Assembly (NCBI GenBank): GCA_002105175.1
Contig: MCGE01000004.1
Span: forward strand, 1,302,001 to 1,366,000
Length of the DNA stretch: 64,000 nt
DNA from: Absidia repens
Lineage: Eukaryota > Mucoromycota > Mucoromycetes > Mucorales > Cunninghamellaceae
Reading direction: 5' to 3'
A program made the position numbers and the translations under genes. How positions within the stretch are numbered: position 1 is the first letter of the stretch; every line of letters starts with the position of its first letter. The notes under the pieces are model-generated. The model was not told the origin of the DNA. It saw only the letters and a list, made by a program, of their open reading frames with translations, and did not search any database. This document shows, one piece after another, positions 48,464-59,574 of this stretch.

Positions 48464-48857
48464 ACAGCAGCAGCAGCAGTATCATGATCATTTCTTGGAT
48501 CAGCAACAGCACATGTTACAGCAACAACAGGTAATACAATAGCATGCATAATAACAACAAAAAAAGCTCGAATTTTGTATTGATTTGTTATTTTATACGT
48601 AGATGATGATGATGATGATGAATCCAATGATGAACCCGATGATGATGAATTCAATGATGATGAATCCAATGATGATGAACTCAATGATGATGATTCAACA
48701 ACAACAATGGGAAATGACGAAGAATAGCAGCCAGTTTTACGCTCAACCGCCGTTGATGGAAGAAGATGACGACGTACCTTTGGTTCGATCGGGCACCAAC
48801 AAACAAATACCAGATGATATATCGGTCATTCGAAGACAAAGTGTTGGCCGTTTTTAG
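44906..48857 (+). CDS. CAF120/Skg3-like PH-domain protein with poly-Gln tract
   Basis: Five exons (44906-44917, 44994-46889, 46984-47088, 47181-48530, 48603-48857) give 1205 aa. The first exon encodes only MESK; using ATG 44997 instead loses five residues. The N-terminal half has two PH-like modules: YMEGFVSKRN with DDWTKLYMELSGPILFLWD, and EGYLQARFSGDTEWKRYWAV. This arrangement is typical of fungal Caf120/Skg3 proteins, which are linked to CCR4-NOT and to bud-neck polarity in yeast. The second half is disordered, with Asp-rich patches, a long poly-Gln run from alternating CAG/CAA (48388-48480), and a Met/Asn/Pro repeat coded by ATGATG-type codons (48603-48693). Exons 3 and 4 start with a tandemly duplicated segment. 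Assignment to the family is good; the function in this fungus is inferred. Confidence 0.85.
46890..47285 (+). repeat. Tandem duplication of one intron plus 35-codon exon
   Basis: Unit 1 (46890-47088) and unit 2 (47089-47285) each consist of an intron starting GTAATAAAAAA and a 105-nt coding stretch beginning GAACCACATACC. Both code for EPHT..SPELPHQS- or SPDLPHQS-type sequence ending in SYTVCSN. They are about 85-90% identical by eye and keep the frame because 105 is a multiple of three. Confidence 0.85.
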
Positions 48858-49532
48858 TACTAGGGGTTTATTTTTAGTTTACTTTTCCCACTTCGTTTTT
48901 TTTTTTTTTTTTTTTTTTTTTTGTATACATTGTCGTTTGCTTTTCATTTCATTTATTCATGCAGAAACACTCGCATCCACACCTTTTTTTTTTAATACTC
49001 CTCCTTATATATTCCCTTCTCTTTATTCCAATAAAAGCTTCTAATACCATCATGTATATATATACATATTGTTTTGTGTTTACTTCAAGTCAGTTTTTAG
49101 TATAGAACCAGAAAAAAGGGACATGAGGGGGAAGGTGACAGGGTCTAGATTCATTTATATTTATTTTATATAGGATGATTGAACCGAAGCATTACCACTA
49201 GGTTCATTATCATGGGTTGATCTTGGTTTTTAAGGTTCAAATGTAAACTATGGGCAACTACAGTTTCTTTTTTTTTTCTTTTTACAAAAACAGTTGGAAC
49301 GAGTAGATGGTGTGACATATCATTGAGGGAAAAAACATGGATTTTTATTTTTATTTTTGTATTTTCAATCTAGAGGAAAAAAAAAAAAAAGGAGAGGGGG
49401 GGGACATGGATGGGGTATCTAAAACATTGTTGGAGGAGAGGATGGGGAGGGAATGGGTTGTACACAGTACATGTTTACAATATGAATAAATGGATTTAAT
49501 CTATCAGCATGGAGAGAGGGTGGGGGGACAAT
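48858..49532. other. Convergent 3' region
   Basis: Between the PH gene (+) and the LEA-like gene (-). It has a T-run at about 48897-48922 and a plus-strand AATAAA near 49029, a likely PH-gene polyadenylation signal. It also has G-rich tracts at about 49390-49460. No gene is seen. Confidence 0.5.
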
Positions 49533-49967
49533 TTAACTAGCGCCTTGAAGCATACCAGACTATTCATAAAAGAAAAGCGCCGTTAGTGTGATTCCCTAGA
49601 GTAAAAAAACAAAAAAAAAACCACAAAACAAAAAACAAAGAAAATACGTACATTGAGTGGACATGGAAATTGGGCAGAAGAAGATATGGTGGGGTGGATT
49701 GTCACAAATAAAGCAGAGGCAGCCAGTTCAATGGTATAATCAATTGATAAGTCTTGGGCTTCTTCACCAGTCAATCCGCATTTATCTGTCAAGCTGTTCA
49801 GGACACTCTGATCGGAGTCCAAACTTGGATTATATTCGATTTGGAAGGGGTAAGTGAATGTCAGGTTCGTTTTTGCAGGGATCCATTGGCTCTCTAAAAA
49901 GCCTCCACCGATGGGTGTTTTTATATCAGGATTGGTATCTGATGGATAATAGGCCTATATTTCACAC

Positions 49968-50009
<42 letters not shown>

Positions 50010-50596
50010 AGTCATTAGCATTACAAGGTTCATGTGTCGGTTTTTTTTTTCACCTACAGTAGCATTCATATTGGAAAAATGTAACGCAAATAAATTCGGA
50101 TTATTGACGTTCACCTTGAGGCCAAATTGGAAATTAAATTCACCATTGTTGACGCTAAAATCGGATGTGGATAAAGGAGAGGAGGACGAATCCGAGCCAC
50201 TACTACCATTTTTACCACTACCAGCCAATCCAACAAAGCCGAAAGTCGGCATTTTAAAAGTGGCAAAAATTGACCCGAGGACGATGATAACGATAAGGAT
50301 GGCAATGATCAAGGCCCATATTAAATACCGGGCCCACTTTGGTAAACAGGCACAACAACAGCACCTTATACAACAGTTCCTTTCCTTCAGAGTCCTTCGT
50401 CTCTTTGGTGATCCAAGTGATTTTTCTACTCCAAAAGATTCAATGTCTTGGTCCAAATTCCCTGATTCGGTCGGCATTGACGGCTGATGCCCATCTGCTG
50501 TTTTTTTTACAAAAAAATAAAATAAAAAAAAGAGTGTTATAAATTTTCATTATTACCATCATCGTCGTCGTCATCATCATCAGGTTTTCTTTTCAT
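49533..50596 (-). CDS. Single-pass membrane protein with LEA2-like luminal domain
   Basis: Four exons (50596-50557, 50494-50058, 49954-49652, 49559-49533) give 268 aa. The parts are an Asp-run near the N-terminus, a basic Cys-rich patch (ERNCCIRCCCCACLPKWARY) suitable for palmitoylation, one transmembrane helix (LIWALIIAILIVIIVLGSIF), and a beta-rich domain with VNNGEFNFQFGLKVNVNNPN and TNLTFTYPFQIEYNP. That pattern fits the LEA2/WHy-like family of fungal vacuolar or plasma-membrane proteins. The upstream open frame 50740-50600 (MNNPPPAPPPHHQYYPYMQ) is in the same frame but is cut by TAA at 50600-50602, one codon before the chosen ATG. The true N-terminus may therefore include it through an unseen splice. 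The function is unknown. Confidence 0.7.
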
Positions 50597-50740
50597 TTTT
50601 TACTTGCATCGATTTGAACCAAGATATTTATCAGTCACGTATTGCTGCGATGTCGCTGTAGGAGTGGGTGATGGCTGCATATATGGATAATATTGATGAT
50701 GAGGTGGGGGTGCTGGAGGAGGATTGTTCATATTGCACAT

Positions 50741-51147
50741 GTATAAAAAGGAGGATGAAGGAAAGAAAATGGAAAAAGGAAAAAAAAAAAAGAACGATAA
50801 CTGATGAAGCGAATCATTTTTATAATTCAGCAAACCAATAAGCCAAGTTTAATACTCTTTTGCGAAAAGTGGTTTTTTGTTTCAAACCCCTCCAAAAGGG
50901 ACGAATGAACAGAAGTGCACCTATGATTTTCCTCTAACCATTGTCAGTATTACTTTTTATCTTTTTGACATTTTCTTTTTTTTTTTGCCACAAGTGTGGT
51001 GAGTATACCCCCGACAGCATACCGATTAGGTAATATCTACCATAATATCGTAAGTCTTGAGCTTTTGTAACCACTATCATCGGCATCATCTGTTTACTGC
51101 TATACTTATATGTAGGTTCATCTTCATATTTCGCCATTCTTATCCGG

Positions 51148-51192
<45 letters not shown>

Positions 51193-52264
51193 GGGGGGCG
51201 TGCGATTGCCAAGAAATAACGAATTAGAAAAAAAAGAGTTTAGTTTCGAAACCATTTCTTCTAGTCTATGAAGTGCAGGCTCCAAAATAGGCTGTTCCAT
51301 TTTGTAACACCGCTTAAGCTCGGTTTTATATTTTTTTTTCCGGCATTACCTTTGATCATGCCAACGTGTCATTTCATCTATCATTACAAAACTAATCATT
51401 TTTGAGAAATTTATGCTGTTATTCAAGACATTCATTGTCATCATCATCATGATCTTTAATTAAAAAAGAAATAGACCCCTACCAAAATAAAACTAAAAAT
51501 ACCAGCCATTAGCATAAAAATGACATAATATGCACCTTGGTAAACAAGAATATTAACCTTAAAAAAAAAGAGGATCAACATGATTGCGAACCTCAAGTTT
51601 CAAACAATAAAAAAAAAGTTAAATAAAGGAAGGATGACCCACAACTTAATATCAAATGAAGAGTGTTTTATGAGTTGGAACTTCTCATAATATACAAATC
51701 TCCTCTTTAACCTTCACAGTATCTCAAATTTCATCGCTAGAGCCCCTTAGTTTATCAAAATAGTTAAAGGAGGCGGGACATGTAGAAGAAGAATATCGAT
51801 CCATGCGTTTACAATCATCTTCAATCCTTGTATTCTCATATGATGAATAGAAGACATGTGGCGTGTGGTATAATTCTTTAGCAAAGAAATAATAATAAAT
51901 GAAAATATTACAAAAGGTTTGGAGGAATGCGGAAGGCGGAGAGACCGTAGCTCTATAAAACTCCGTTTATTTCCCACTTTTCTAGTGGCAGGGTCCGGAC
52001 CACTTCCACTTCGCGCTCCTAAATTCAATTTAAACACCTTCCCTATTTGTTTTACCACCCATTCATAAATAATTAGCCGAAATTCCGTTGAGGGAAGCTA
52101 CCATGTTAAGGTTGTTGAATGGGGATAGCTAATGTAATTAGAAAAGAACTACCATGTCCATCAATATGTATAATGTTGATCAGTTTCAAAAAAAAAAAAA
52201 GACAATGGGTACTTAATTTTTTGTATCTCTTAAGATAATGGATGAAAAAAAAATCGCACAGGTA
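50741..52264. other. Spacer with weak minus-strand ORFs
   Basis: About 1.5 kb. Minus-strand frame 51137-50934 starts with ATG and reads MAKYEDEPTYKYSSKQMMPM. Near 51560-51460 a hydrophobic frame reads YYVIFMLMAGIFSFILVGVY. A GTG-started frame lies at 52058-51747. None has family support or convincing exon links. A T-run at 51150-51189 and several A-runs are present. Confidence 0.3.
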
Positions 52265-52985
52265 AATATATCTAACCCCGCCCACGTGAAATATTTACTT
52301 TCCTTTCCCACCTGTTTTTATTTTTTTGGCTCTCTTTCCTTTTGATTATTTTTTTCATTTCAATTTTTCTTCACCATTCAACTTTTATGGGGTTATTTTG
52401 GACATAGGGCTGTATCAGGACTAGTTTAGAAGGGTTTTCAGAAAGGGTATTACAAGATGCATGGGGAAACCCTTTCATTTTGGATCTAGGATCTGAGAAC
52501 GCCATCAGTTGGCTTTTGGAGCCTTCATTAGCTTAGCTTAGTGTAGTGTTAGCTTGTCCTTAGTTTGTATCTGTACCCGAATAAAATAAGTATCTTTTTA
52601 CTTGCTTCAATGGGGTATGTCCCATTAGTCTCTCTTATGTTTTGAACAATAGATTCCTTCTTCTCGCTTTTTTTTACTAGCAATCAACCCCGTTTGATTA
52701 GTGTTTTGATCGTTTGTTGTGCTTCAACAAGAAAAAATAAAAAGACAGCCTAGTACAATATTCAAGACCCCAATTTACACCCGTTCCTTTGCGCTCGTTT
52801 AGAATAGTATTAACCTTTATTCAAACCTCAGAATAGTCTCCCTCATAGTACCTCCAATAGAACATTTCCGGCTAAATTATTTGTTGGAATGAACCCTTTC
52901 CTTAGTTTTAGTATCTGCCAATTCTGCCAATTCTGCTTCAATAAAGTATATTTTTTTCATTAACCATCCTGTTACCTATAGTATA
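52265..52985 (+). repeat. Dispersed SINE-like element, copy G (near full length)
   Basis: Head CTAACCCCGCCCACGTGAAA at about 52272-52291, core 52417-52495 (GGACTAGTTTAGAAGGG, then GATGCATGGGGAAACCC), first AATAAA near 52580. The second block includes CCTCCAATAGAAC and AATGAACCC and ends at CAATAAAG near 52940. Confidence 0.88.
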
Positions 52986-54394
52986 GTGAGAAAAGTAGTC
53001 ATTGTAAATATTTCGCGCGTGCCCTATGAAATGCCTGCTTTCCAGTTTATTACCCCCGCCCCTCCCTTGCCTACTGGTATTTGATTTTTCTTTTTATTAT
53101 ATGAATATATAAGCCCCAGTCGCGGTGGGGAATGATTAAAACATAAAACCGGAGCAATACTTTTATTCGGATGAGACGAAATCATTCTCTCTTTCTTTTT
53201 TTCTCTCTCCCCTTGGGTTCCCATAAAACTGGGGGACCTCTATGTTGTTTTGAAAGTGGCAAATACATTCAAAGAACAAGAAGGTAACTGCAATGATAGG
53301 TAGATAATGCCCTTTTTTTCTTTCATTACTATAGATTATTGGCACTATAGCAAGTCAAAAGCGAAATGAAAATGCAACTAGTGTCCATGAAGTCCATCGT
53401 GTCACGAAACTCTTTGCATTGCTGCTACCTCTGGAAAATCATCGTACCAACACCCCCTTCTAAATGCTAATGCTAGTGTTACCGAAGACTTCAGAACAAG
53501 CAGTTAGGGCCAACAATGTCGTATCCTTCTGGAGGTTACTAGTATTAGTGCTATTAACATCAATTGCCTCAAACTTTGCTATTAATATTAGTACTCTTAA
53601 TATCTTTATTCTTTGATTCATGCCACCATCAATAAAAAAAAAATCATTTGCAATATTTTCATTCTTCATTCATTCTTATTATAGCTTTAGAATTATTATC
53701 GTTACCCAATAAAGGCTTTTATGAAGTATTTATTTCTCATAGATACCAATGAGTTTTAAAATGGGAAGATGGAGAAGGACACTACGGGCTAATCTTGGTT
53801 TGTAATATGGAATGTAATGCACGCTACGATGTGCGGAAGCAGGAAATTAGGCGTCAATGGAGTCTGTGAGGTCGTAGAGAGCGACATTGAAATCGCGTTG
53901 CGATTATTCTCTATAACGGATAATCACTTTAATGTTTGCCATATTTTACGACTATGCTAGAAAAATATTTGATATTGAAGGACCTTGATCAATACGTGCT
54001 TCGTTAGAAAGTTATAATCAGAAAGAAAGAAAAAAACAGACTTTTTTTTTGAATTAATGTGAAATGTTGCTCTAAATAGTTCCATGAAGCATAACACGAT
54101 CTAATTTAAAAGCACTCCACCAAACCAATAATAATAAAAAAAGTAGAAAAATATAGCAAATACATACAATATAAATGCATTACATACAGACTGCAGTATA
54201 TATTGAAGAACACAATCGTTATTTATTCAATTGAGGTGTAGTGGTAAAAGCATGTATTCATATCATACGGAAAGCAAAGACAAACATATAACAAATGCTA
54301 TGGTGCGGCTCGCTTATAATGTCAAATTTTCAATTTTCATTTCAAATTTATGGCTTCAATCGCAGTTTGAAAAATACCTTTTAAAGCCTTTTTT
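52986..54394. other. Spacer with a tRNA-like segment
   Basis: 1.4 kb of AT-rich DNA. At about 54232-54275, GGTGTAGTGGTAAAAGC resembles a tRNA D-arm/A-box and is followed by a GTAT/ATAC stem around TCATATC. No T-arm or acceptor stem follows, so it is not a functional tRNA gene; it may be the head of copy H. A 49-codon plus-strand ORF at 53464 onwards has no family features. Confidence 0.4.
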
Positions 54395-54665
54395 TCCCTC
54401 CTTCCTTTCTTTTCTTTTTTTTTTTTTCCCCTCAAGTCACCGCCATTTCATTGATCTCAATGGGATGTTGTTCAACTGGGATTAGCGTCAGGACTAGTTT
54501 AGAAGGGTTTTGAGCTCAGGTCTTACGAGATGCATGGGGAATTCCTTTCATTTTGGATCCAGAATTCGGGACCACTATTAGATTAACCTTCATCTTAGTT
54601 TAGTATTGGTTGTCATTGTTATAATTACTACTGAATAAACTTTGTCTTGCCTTTTTCTATCATTG
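54395..54665 (+). repeat. Dispersed SINE-like element, copy H
   Basis: Core 54491-54572 (GGACTAGTTTAGAAGGG, then GATGCATGGGGAATTCC), AATAAA near 54634. The GAAA hairpin is altered here (GGGGAATTCC). The second block is missing. Confidence 0.8.
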
Positions 54666-56034
54666 TTTGATTGTCTTACCAAATGTATATACATGGACTT
54701 ATTATAAGCAGAAAAATACAAACGGGTGTGTGTCCGTACAACAACAACAAAAAAAAAGAAGGGACGGCACTTTTTATTGTACAAATAGTAAATAAAAATA
54801 CATAAACTAATCCTCATTTGCAAGTCTTACAATCTACATCTACATCTACATCTATTAGCTACGCTTGATATGGGAGCGGAAACGAGCAAAAAACAGGACC
54901 TTGTTTTCTGTATAATATTTTACAGTTTTCGCGGTGTTTTACAAAATAAATTTTCCTTTTTAGTACATCAGATACGTTTCAAATCCTAGGCCAACCAGCC
55001 AAAGTCTTCTTCTTTGAAGGCTGATAAGTTTTTCTTTTTTTATTACCGATGTACAAGTTTTGTTCTTAAAGGTCTGAATTATCACGTTTATACATTATTT
55101 TTTTGAGGTGGCCATTTTTTAAAAAACTATCAGCTTTCTAGGATCATGCCTAATATTTGACATTATAAGTGAGCCGCACCATATATACAATATGCTGAGT
55201 CTAGTGGAGCTGTTACGTCGACAATATAGTCTTGGTTGATTATATGAATGGTAGAACGGAAATAATACCATGTTGCATATGAAACGGTCTAGAACTGTCA
55301 ACTAGGCGCAAGGTCTCCAAGGATGGGGCAAGGAGCCATATATACGCTGAAAAAAACAAGTGCAAAATTCGCTATATGAGAGTTATCTATTTCCTATTTT
55401 GCCTTGGTGCTCAAAGTGGAAATATTGCTTCTTTTATCTGCTACCTGAAGTGGAAACATTGCATCTTTTATCAGCTATCAAAAGTAGAAACATTGTATCT
55501 TTTATCTGCTACCTGAAGTGGAAACGTTGCATTTTTTATCAGCTATCAAAAGTAGAAACATTGTATCTTTTATCTGCTACCTGAAGTGGAAATATTGCAT
55601 TTTTTATCAGCTATCATATGTGGGAACAAAAGAGTACTGTGACTATCATATGTAATACAAAATTTAGTGAAATTGGGAAAAGAAACTAAATCTGTTGTTT
55701 TAAAATGTGATGTTTATTAAAGTCGTAGTTAGACAGGAGTGAGTGTTGAGTTGGGCCGATATAACATAATGACATGGGAGTTGTATTGTTATGGAATAAG
55801 CATAACGTAAGGTAAACTAGATCCAGGTACAGTAGTCTATGCTGCGTCCAAAACCGCCATGCCGCCACCGTGAATGATGGCGGTCTCCGTCATAAGACTA
55901 GATTTATAATGTTAATCATATTTCATGGAGTGTTGTTAGTTGCGAAAAAAAAGGGAAAAAAGGACAACATTCCCTTTTTTGTAACCTCCAAAAAATATCA
56001 GAGCACCTGAATAGCAGACGCGAATGACAGCAGT
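54666..56034. other. Spacer with 34-bp tandem repeat
   Basis: 1.37 kb without a gene. It contains a CTACAT hexamer run at about 54833-54854 and the 34-bp tandem repeat described separately. Confidence 0.45.
55414..55617 (+). repeat. Six-copy 34-bp tandem repeat with alternating A/B monomers
   Basis: Six units of 34 bp with no spacers. Odd units begin AAGTGG or AAGTAGAAACATTGTATC and end TCTGCTACCTG; even units end CAGCTATCAA. The real period is therefore 68 bp (three AB pairs). The unit length is not a multiple of three, so the ORF across it is incidental. Confidence 0.9.
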
Positions 56035-56700
56035 TCAGAAACTCCAAACCCAGCACACGTGAAATATTTTATTTTCTCTCACCCGTCTTTTGTATTTTTT
56101 CTGTTCTCTTTCCTTTTGAATTTTTTTCCCTTCATCTTTTCTTCACCATCCAACTTCAATGGAATCATGTTAGACTTAGAATAGTGTCAGGACTAGTTTA
56201 GAAGAGTTTTCAGCTCAGGGGTTACAAGATGCATGGGGAGACCCGTTCATGATTCAGGTTTGGGATCACCACCAGTTGGCTTATTAGTGTCTTCATTAGC
56301 TTAACTTAGCCTTAGTTTGTCCATAGTTTGTATTCAATTCTGAATAAAATATGTCTTTTTTTACTGCTTCAGTGAAATATATCCCAGTAGTCCTTCTCAT
56401 GTCTTATGCAATAGATCCCTTTTTTACTACCGTCACCACTTTTGATTCGTGTTGACAAGTGTTTCAATAAAAGTTACCACATTAGTCTTCTCATATCTGT
56501 ACAATACAATATATTAGATCCATTTTTAAAATCTAACCTTGAGATTAGTGTTGACCATTCGTCTGATCTCTCTCCAGGTCGCCATGAAGCTACTTTCTTT
56601 TGACACTTTATTAAAATGAACCCAACGCTCTTGGTCTAGTATGTAACATATTCATTCAAATAAATTTTGTCTTTGTATTTTCAATTCTGTGACCTTTTAG
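56035..56700 (+). repeat. Dispersed SINE-like element, copy I (near full length)
   Basis: Head CTCCAAACCCAGCACACGTG at about 56042-56061, core 56189-56270 (GGACTAGTTTAGAAGAG, then GATGCATGGGGAGACCC), first AATAAA near 56343. The second block includes GATCTCTCTCC and AATGAACCC and ends at AAATAAAT near 56660. Confidence 0.87.
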
Positions 56701-56925
56701 ATAGTTACTGTGTATGACTATCACGAGGCCAGTACTTCTGCTGTGCATCTAATACCAGCCTCAGTTCTCCCAAGAATCCATTTTTTTTTCATTTTTTATA
56801 CACAACATATTGACTGCTTTTATTTTTGTTTTAACAAATAAGGATTTTAAAAAATTGGGGTGTTAGAAGACAAATACAATGTAATGATAATGTCTAAATG
56901 TATAAATATCAAATTAATAAACTAT

Positions 56926-56970
56926 TGAATTGAATTGAATTGAATTGAGATGAGATGAGATGAGATGAGG
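56926..56970. repeat. Compound microsatellite GAATT/GAGAT
   Basis: Runs of GAATT followed by runs of GAGAT directly downstream of the MET6 stop (minus strand), that is in its 3' UTR. Confidence 0.85.
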
Positions 56971-56987
56971 GGAAGGGAGTAAATAAT

Positions 56988-57277
56988 CTAAGCTTTGTGT
57001 TGGGCACGGAAGTGCTTGGCGACTTCAACCATGTTGGCCAAAGCAGCATTGGTTTCAGGCCTACAATAATAAATAAATCATCAATAATCAATTCACAAGC
57101 CTATGATCACTTTCTCCAGTTTTTCTCTTTTTTTTTTTTTTGAAACTTACCATTGACGAGACTTCAAACCACAATCAGGGTTAGCCCACAACAAATGAGC
57201 AGGGATGTACTTGAGCATATCAGCGAAACGTTGCTTCATTTCTTCAACGGAAGGAACACGAGGAGAGTGGACTAGAT

Positions 57278-57310
<33 letters not shown>

Positions 57311-59574
57311 TGGTGAGTATGTTTATAGTTATGAATAGTAGTCTCTTTTCACAACACTGTTCCCCCTATCCTTTATTTATGTACTTACTGTCATAGAGAC
57401 CAGGACCAATTTCATTGGTGTATTCCTTGGATTCGAAGATCTTGAGCAACTTTTCGTCAGACTTGGAGTTTTCAATAGTGATAACATCAGCTAAAAAAAA
57501 AAGAAGTTGCGTTAGTCTGTGTTACCAAATATATCTTTCGTCGATTCTATTTAAACAACTTACCATCCATAGCGGCAATAGCATCAAAGATATCGTTGAA
57601 GTCAGAGTAACACATGTGAGTATGGATTTGAGTATCATCACGGACACCAGAGGTGGACAAACGGAAACAGCCAACAGACCATTCGAGGTAGGCATTCCAG
57701 TCAGCACGGCGGATAGGTAAACCTTCACGGATAGCGGGTTCATCGACTTGAATACATGGGATACCAGCAGCTTCCAAATCAACGACTTCATCACGGAGAG
57801 CTAAACCAACTTGAGCGCAGAGATCGTTGGCTGGGATATCATCACGGACAAAGGACCACTTCATCATAGTAACAGGACCAGTCAACATACCCTTCATAGG
57901 ACGCTTGGTCAAGGATTGAGCATACACAATTTCATCGATGGTCATGGGTTGACGGCGAGAGACATCACCAAAGATAACAGGAGGCTTGACACAACGAGAA
58001 CCATAGGACACCACCCAACCGTTTTGAGTAAAGTCATAACCATGAAGCAAGTGACCAAAGTGTTCCACCATATCGTTACGTTCGGGTTCACCATGGACAA
58101 GCACATCGATATCCAACTTTTCTTGAGCTTCGACCATTTCCTTCATTTGAGCCTTGATATAAGCATCATAGTCAGCTTGAGAGAGAGTACCCTTGGTGAA
58201 TTGTTGACGAGCGACACGAATTTCCTTGGTTTGAGGGAAAGAACCAATGGTGGTGGTAGGGAAGAGAGGCAATTTGAGCTTTTTGACTTGAGCTTCACGA
58301 CGAGTAGCAAAGGGAGAAGGACGCTTCCAGGCTTCAGTAGGAATCTTGGCGACACGGTCACGGACTTGAGGGTTCACAGTTTGAGGAGAAGTACGACGAG
58401 TGGCCACAGCAGCGGCATTGGCAGCCAATTGGGCCTTGACATCTTCACCATTGACAGCCTTGGTAATGACATTGATTTCAGCACACTTTTCAACAGAGAA
58501 GGACAACCAGCTGAACAATTCGGGGTTCTTGTCCTTGATCTTGGATTCAAAAGAAGTAGAGAAAGGAGAGTGAGATAATGAGCAAGAGGGAGCAACAAAC
58601 ACACGGTCTTGACCAAGAGCAGCGACAGCCTTTTGCACCAAAGCGATAGAAGTTTCCAAGTTGTTGATCCAAATGTTACGACCGTCAACCACACCAACAG
58701 ATAAAACTTGGTCCTTGTTCAACAAAGGCAAAACGGTATCCAATTCTTCGGGAGCGCGGACAAGATCCAAATGAAGAGCATCAACATGATCCTTGATAGC
58801 CAAAACATTGTTTTCCACACGGCCGAAGTAAGCGGCAACCAAAGTCTTGAGAGAAGTTTGACCCTTGATAGCCTTGTAAGCAGATTCCAAAGCAGCCTTG
58901 ACATCATCCTTCAAGTCCAAAATCAAAATAGGTTCATCGATTTGCACCCAGTCGGCACCAGCTTCTTCCAATTGTTTCAACAATTCAATGTACTTGGGCA
59001 AAAGCTTGGGCAAAAGAGACAAAGTATCGAAAGCATCGACACCCTTACCAGGCTTACCCAAATGCAAGAAAGTGACAGGACCAACCAAAACAGGACGAGT
59101 ATGGATACCGAGGGCCTTGGCAGCCTTGAATTGTTCGACGGCACGAGGGGCTTGTAAAGTAAATTCTTGATCACGTTCGAATTCGGGGACAATGAAATGG
59201 TAGTTGGTGTCAAACCACTTCTTCATTTCCATAGCAGGGACATCCACCTTTTCAGTAGTTTCAGTAGCAGCACGTTGTAAACCACGACCCATAGCAAAGA
59301 ATTGGTCAAGAGGAGACAAGTGTTGGTAACGTTGAGGGATGGCACCGAATTGTTGAGCAGTATCCAAAACACGATCGTACAAAGTAAATTCACCTGAGGG
59401 GATGTGTTCCAAGCCTTGTTCCTTTTGCAACTTCCAGTGAGATTGTTGAATTTCCAAGATAGAAGCCTTGAGTTCATCACCAGAGATCTTGCCAGACCAG
59501 AAAGATTCAACTAACTTTTTGGTTTGACGTTGACTGCCAACGTAGGGGAATCCGAGATTAGTTGCTTTGACCAT
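56988..59574 (-). CDS. MET6: Cobalamin-independent methionine synthase
   Basis: Transfers a methyl group from 5-methyl-tetrahydrofolate(Glu)n to homocysteine in the cytosol, the last step of methionine synthesis. Four exons (59574-57564, 57490-57389, 57271-57151, 57060-56988) give 768 aa, the usual length. The N-terminal barrel starts [20 protein letters not shown]; the C-terminal barrel has [19 protein letters not shown]. By my count the zinc ligands are His653 and Cys655 in [11 protein letters not shown], Glu677 in [11 protein letters not shown], and Cys738 in NPDCGLKSR, so the enzyme looks active. Codon use is strongly biased towards C-ending codons, unlike its neighbours, which fits high expression. 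The long minus-strand exon produces antisense shadow ORFs that are not genes. Confidence 0.98.

Noticed and set aside
48067..48684. Minus-strand ORF with Val/Ala and Ser runs
   Set aside because: Antisense translation of the poly-Gln and ATGATG codons of the PH-domain gene.
50934..51137. Minus-strand 67-codon ATG-started ORF (MAKYEDEPTYKYSS)
   Set aside because: Plausible start but no recognised family and a low-complexity Lys-rich end; noted only under the spacer.
51747..52058. Minus-strand 103-codon ORF
   Set aside because: Starts with GTG, no family features, no linked exons.
54229..54310. tRNA gene candidate
   Set aside because: A D-arm and an anticodon-like stem are visible, but no T-arm, acceptor stem or proper anticodon loop. 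Kept only as a tRNA-like segment.
55414..55617. CRISPR array
   Set aside because: Units are adjacent without spacers, the sequence is fungal, and no cas gene exists; it is a minisatellite.
57811..58578. Long plus-strand ORF (255 codons) across the MET6 exon
   Set aside because: Antisense shadow of the highly biased MET6 coding strand; no family features.
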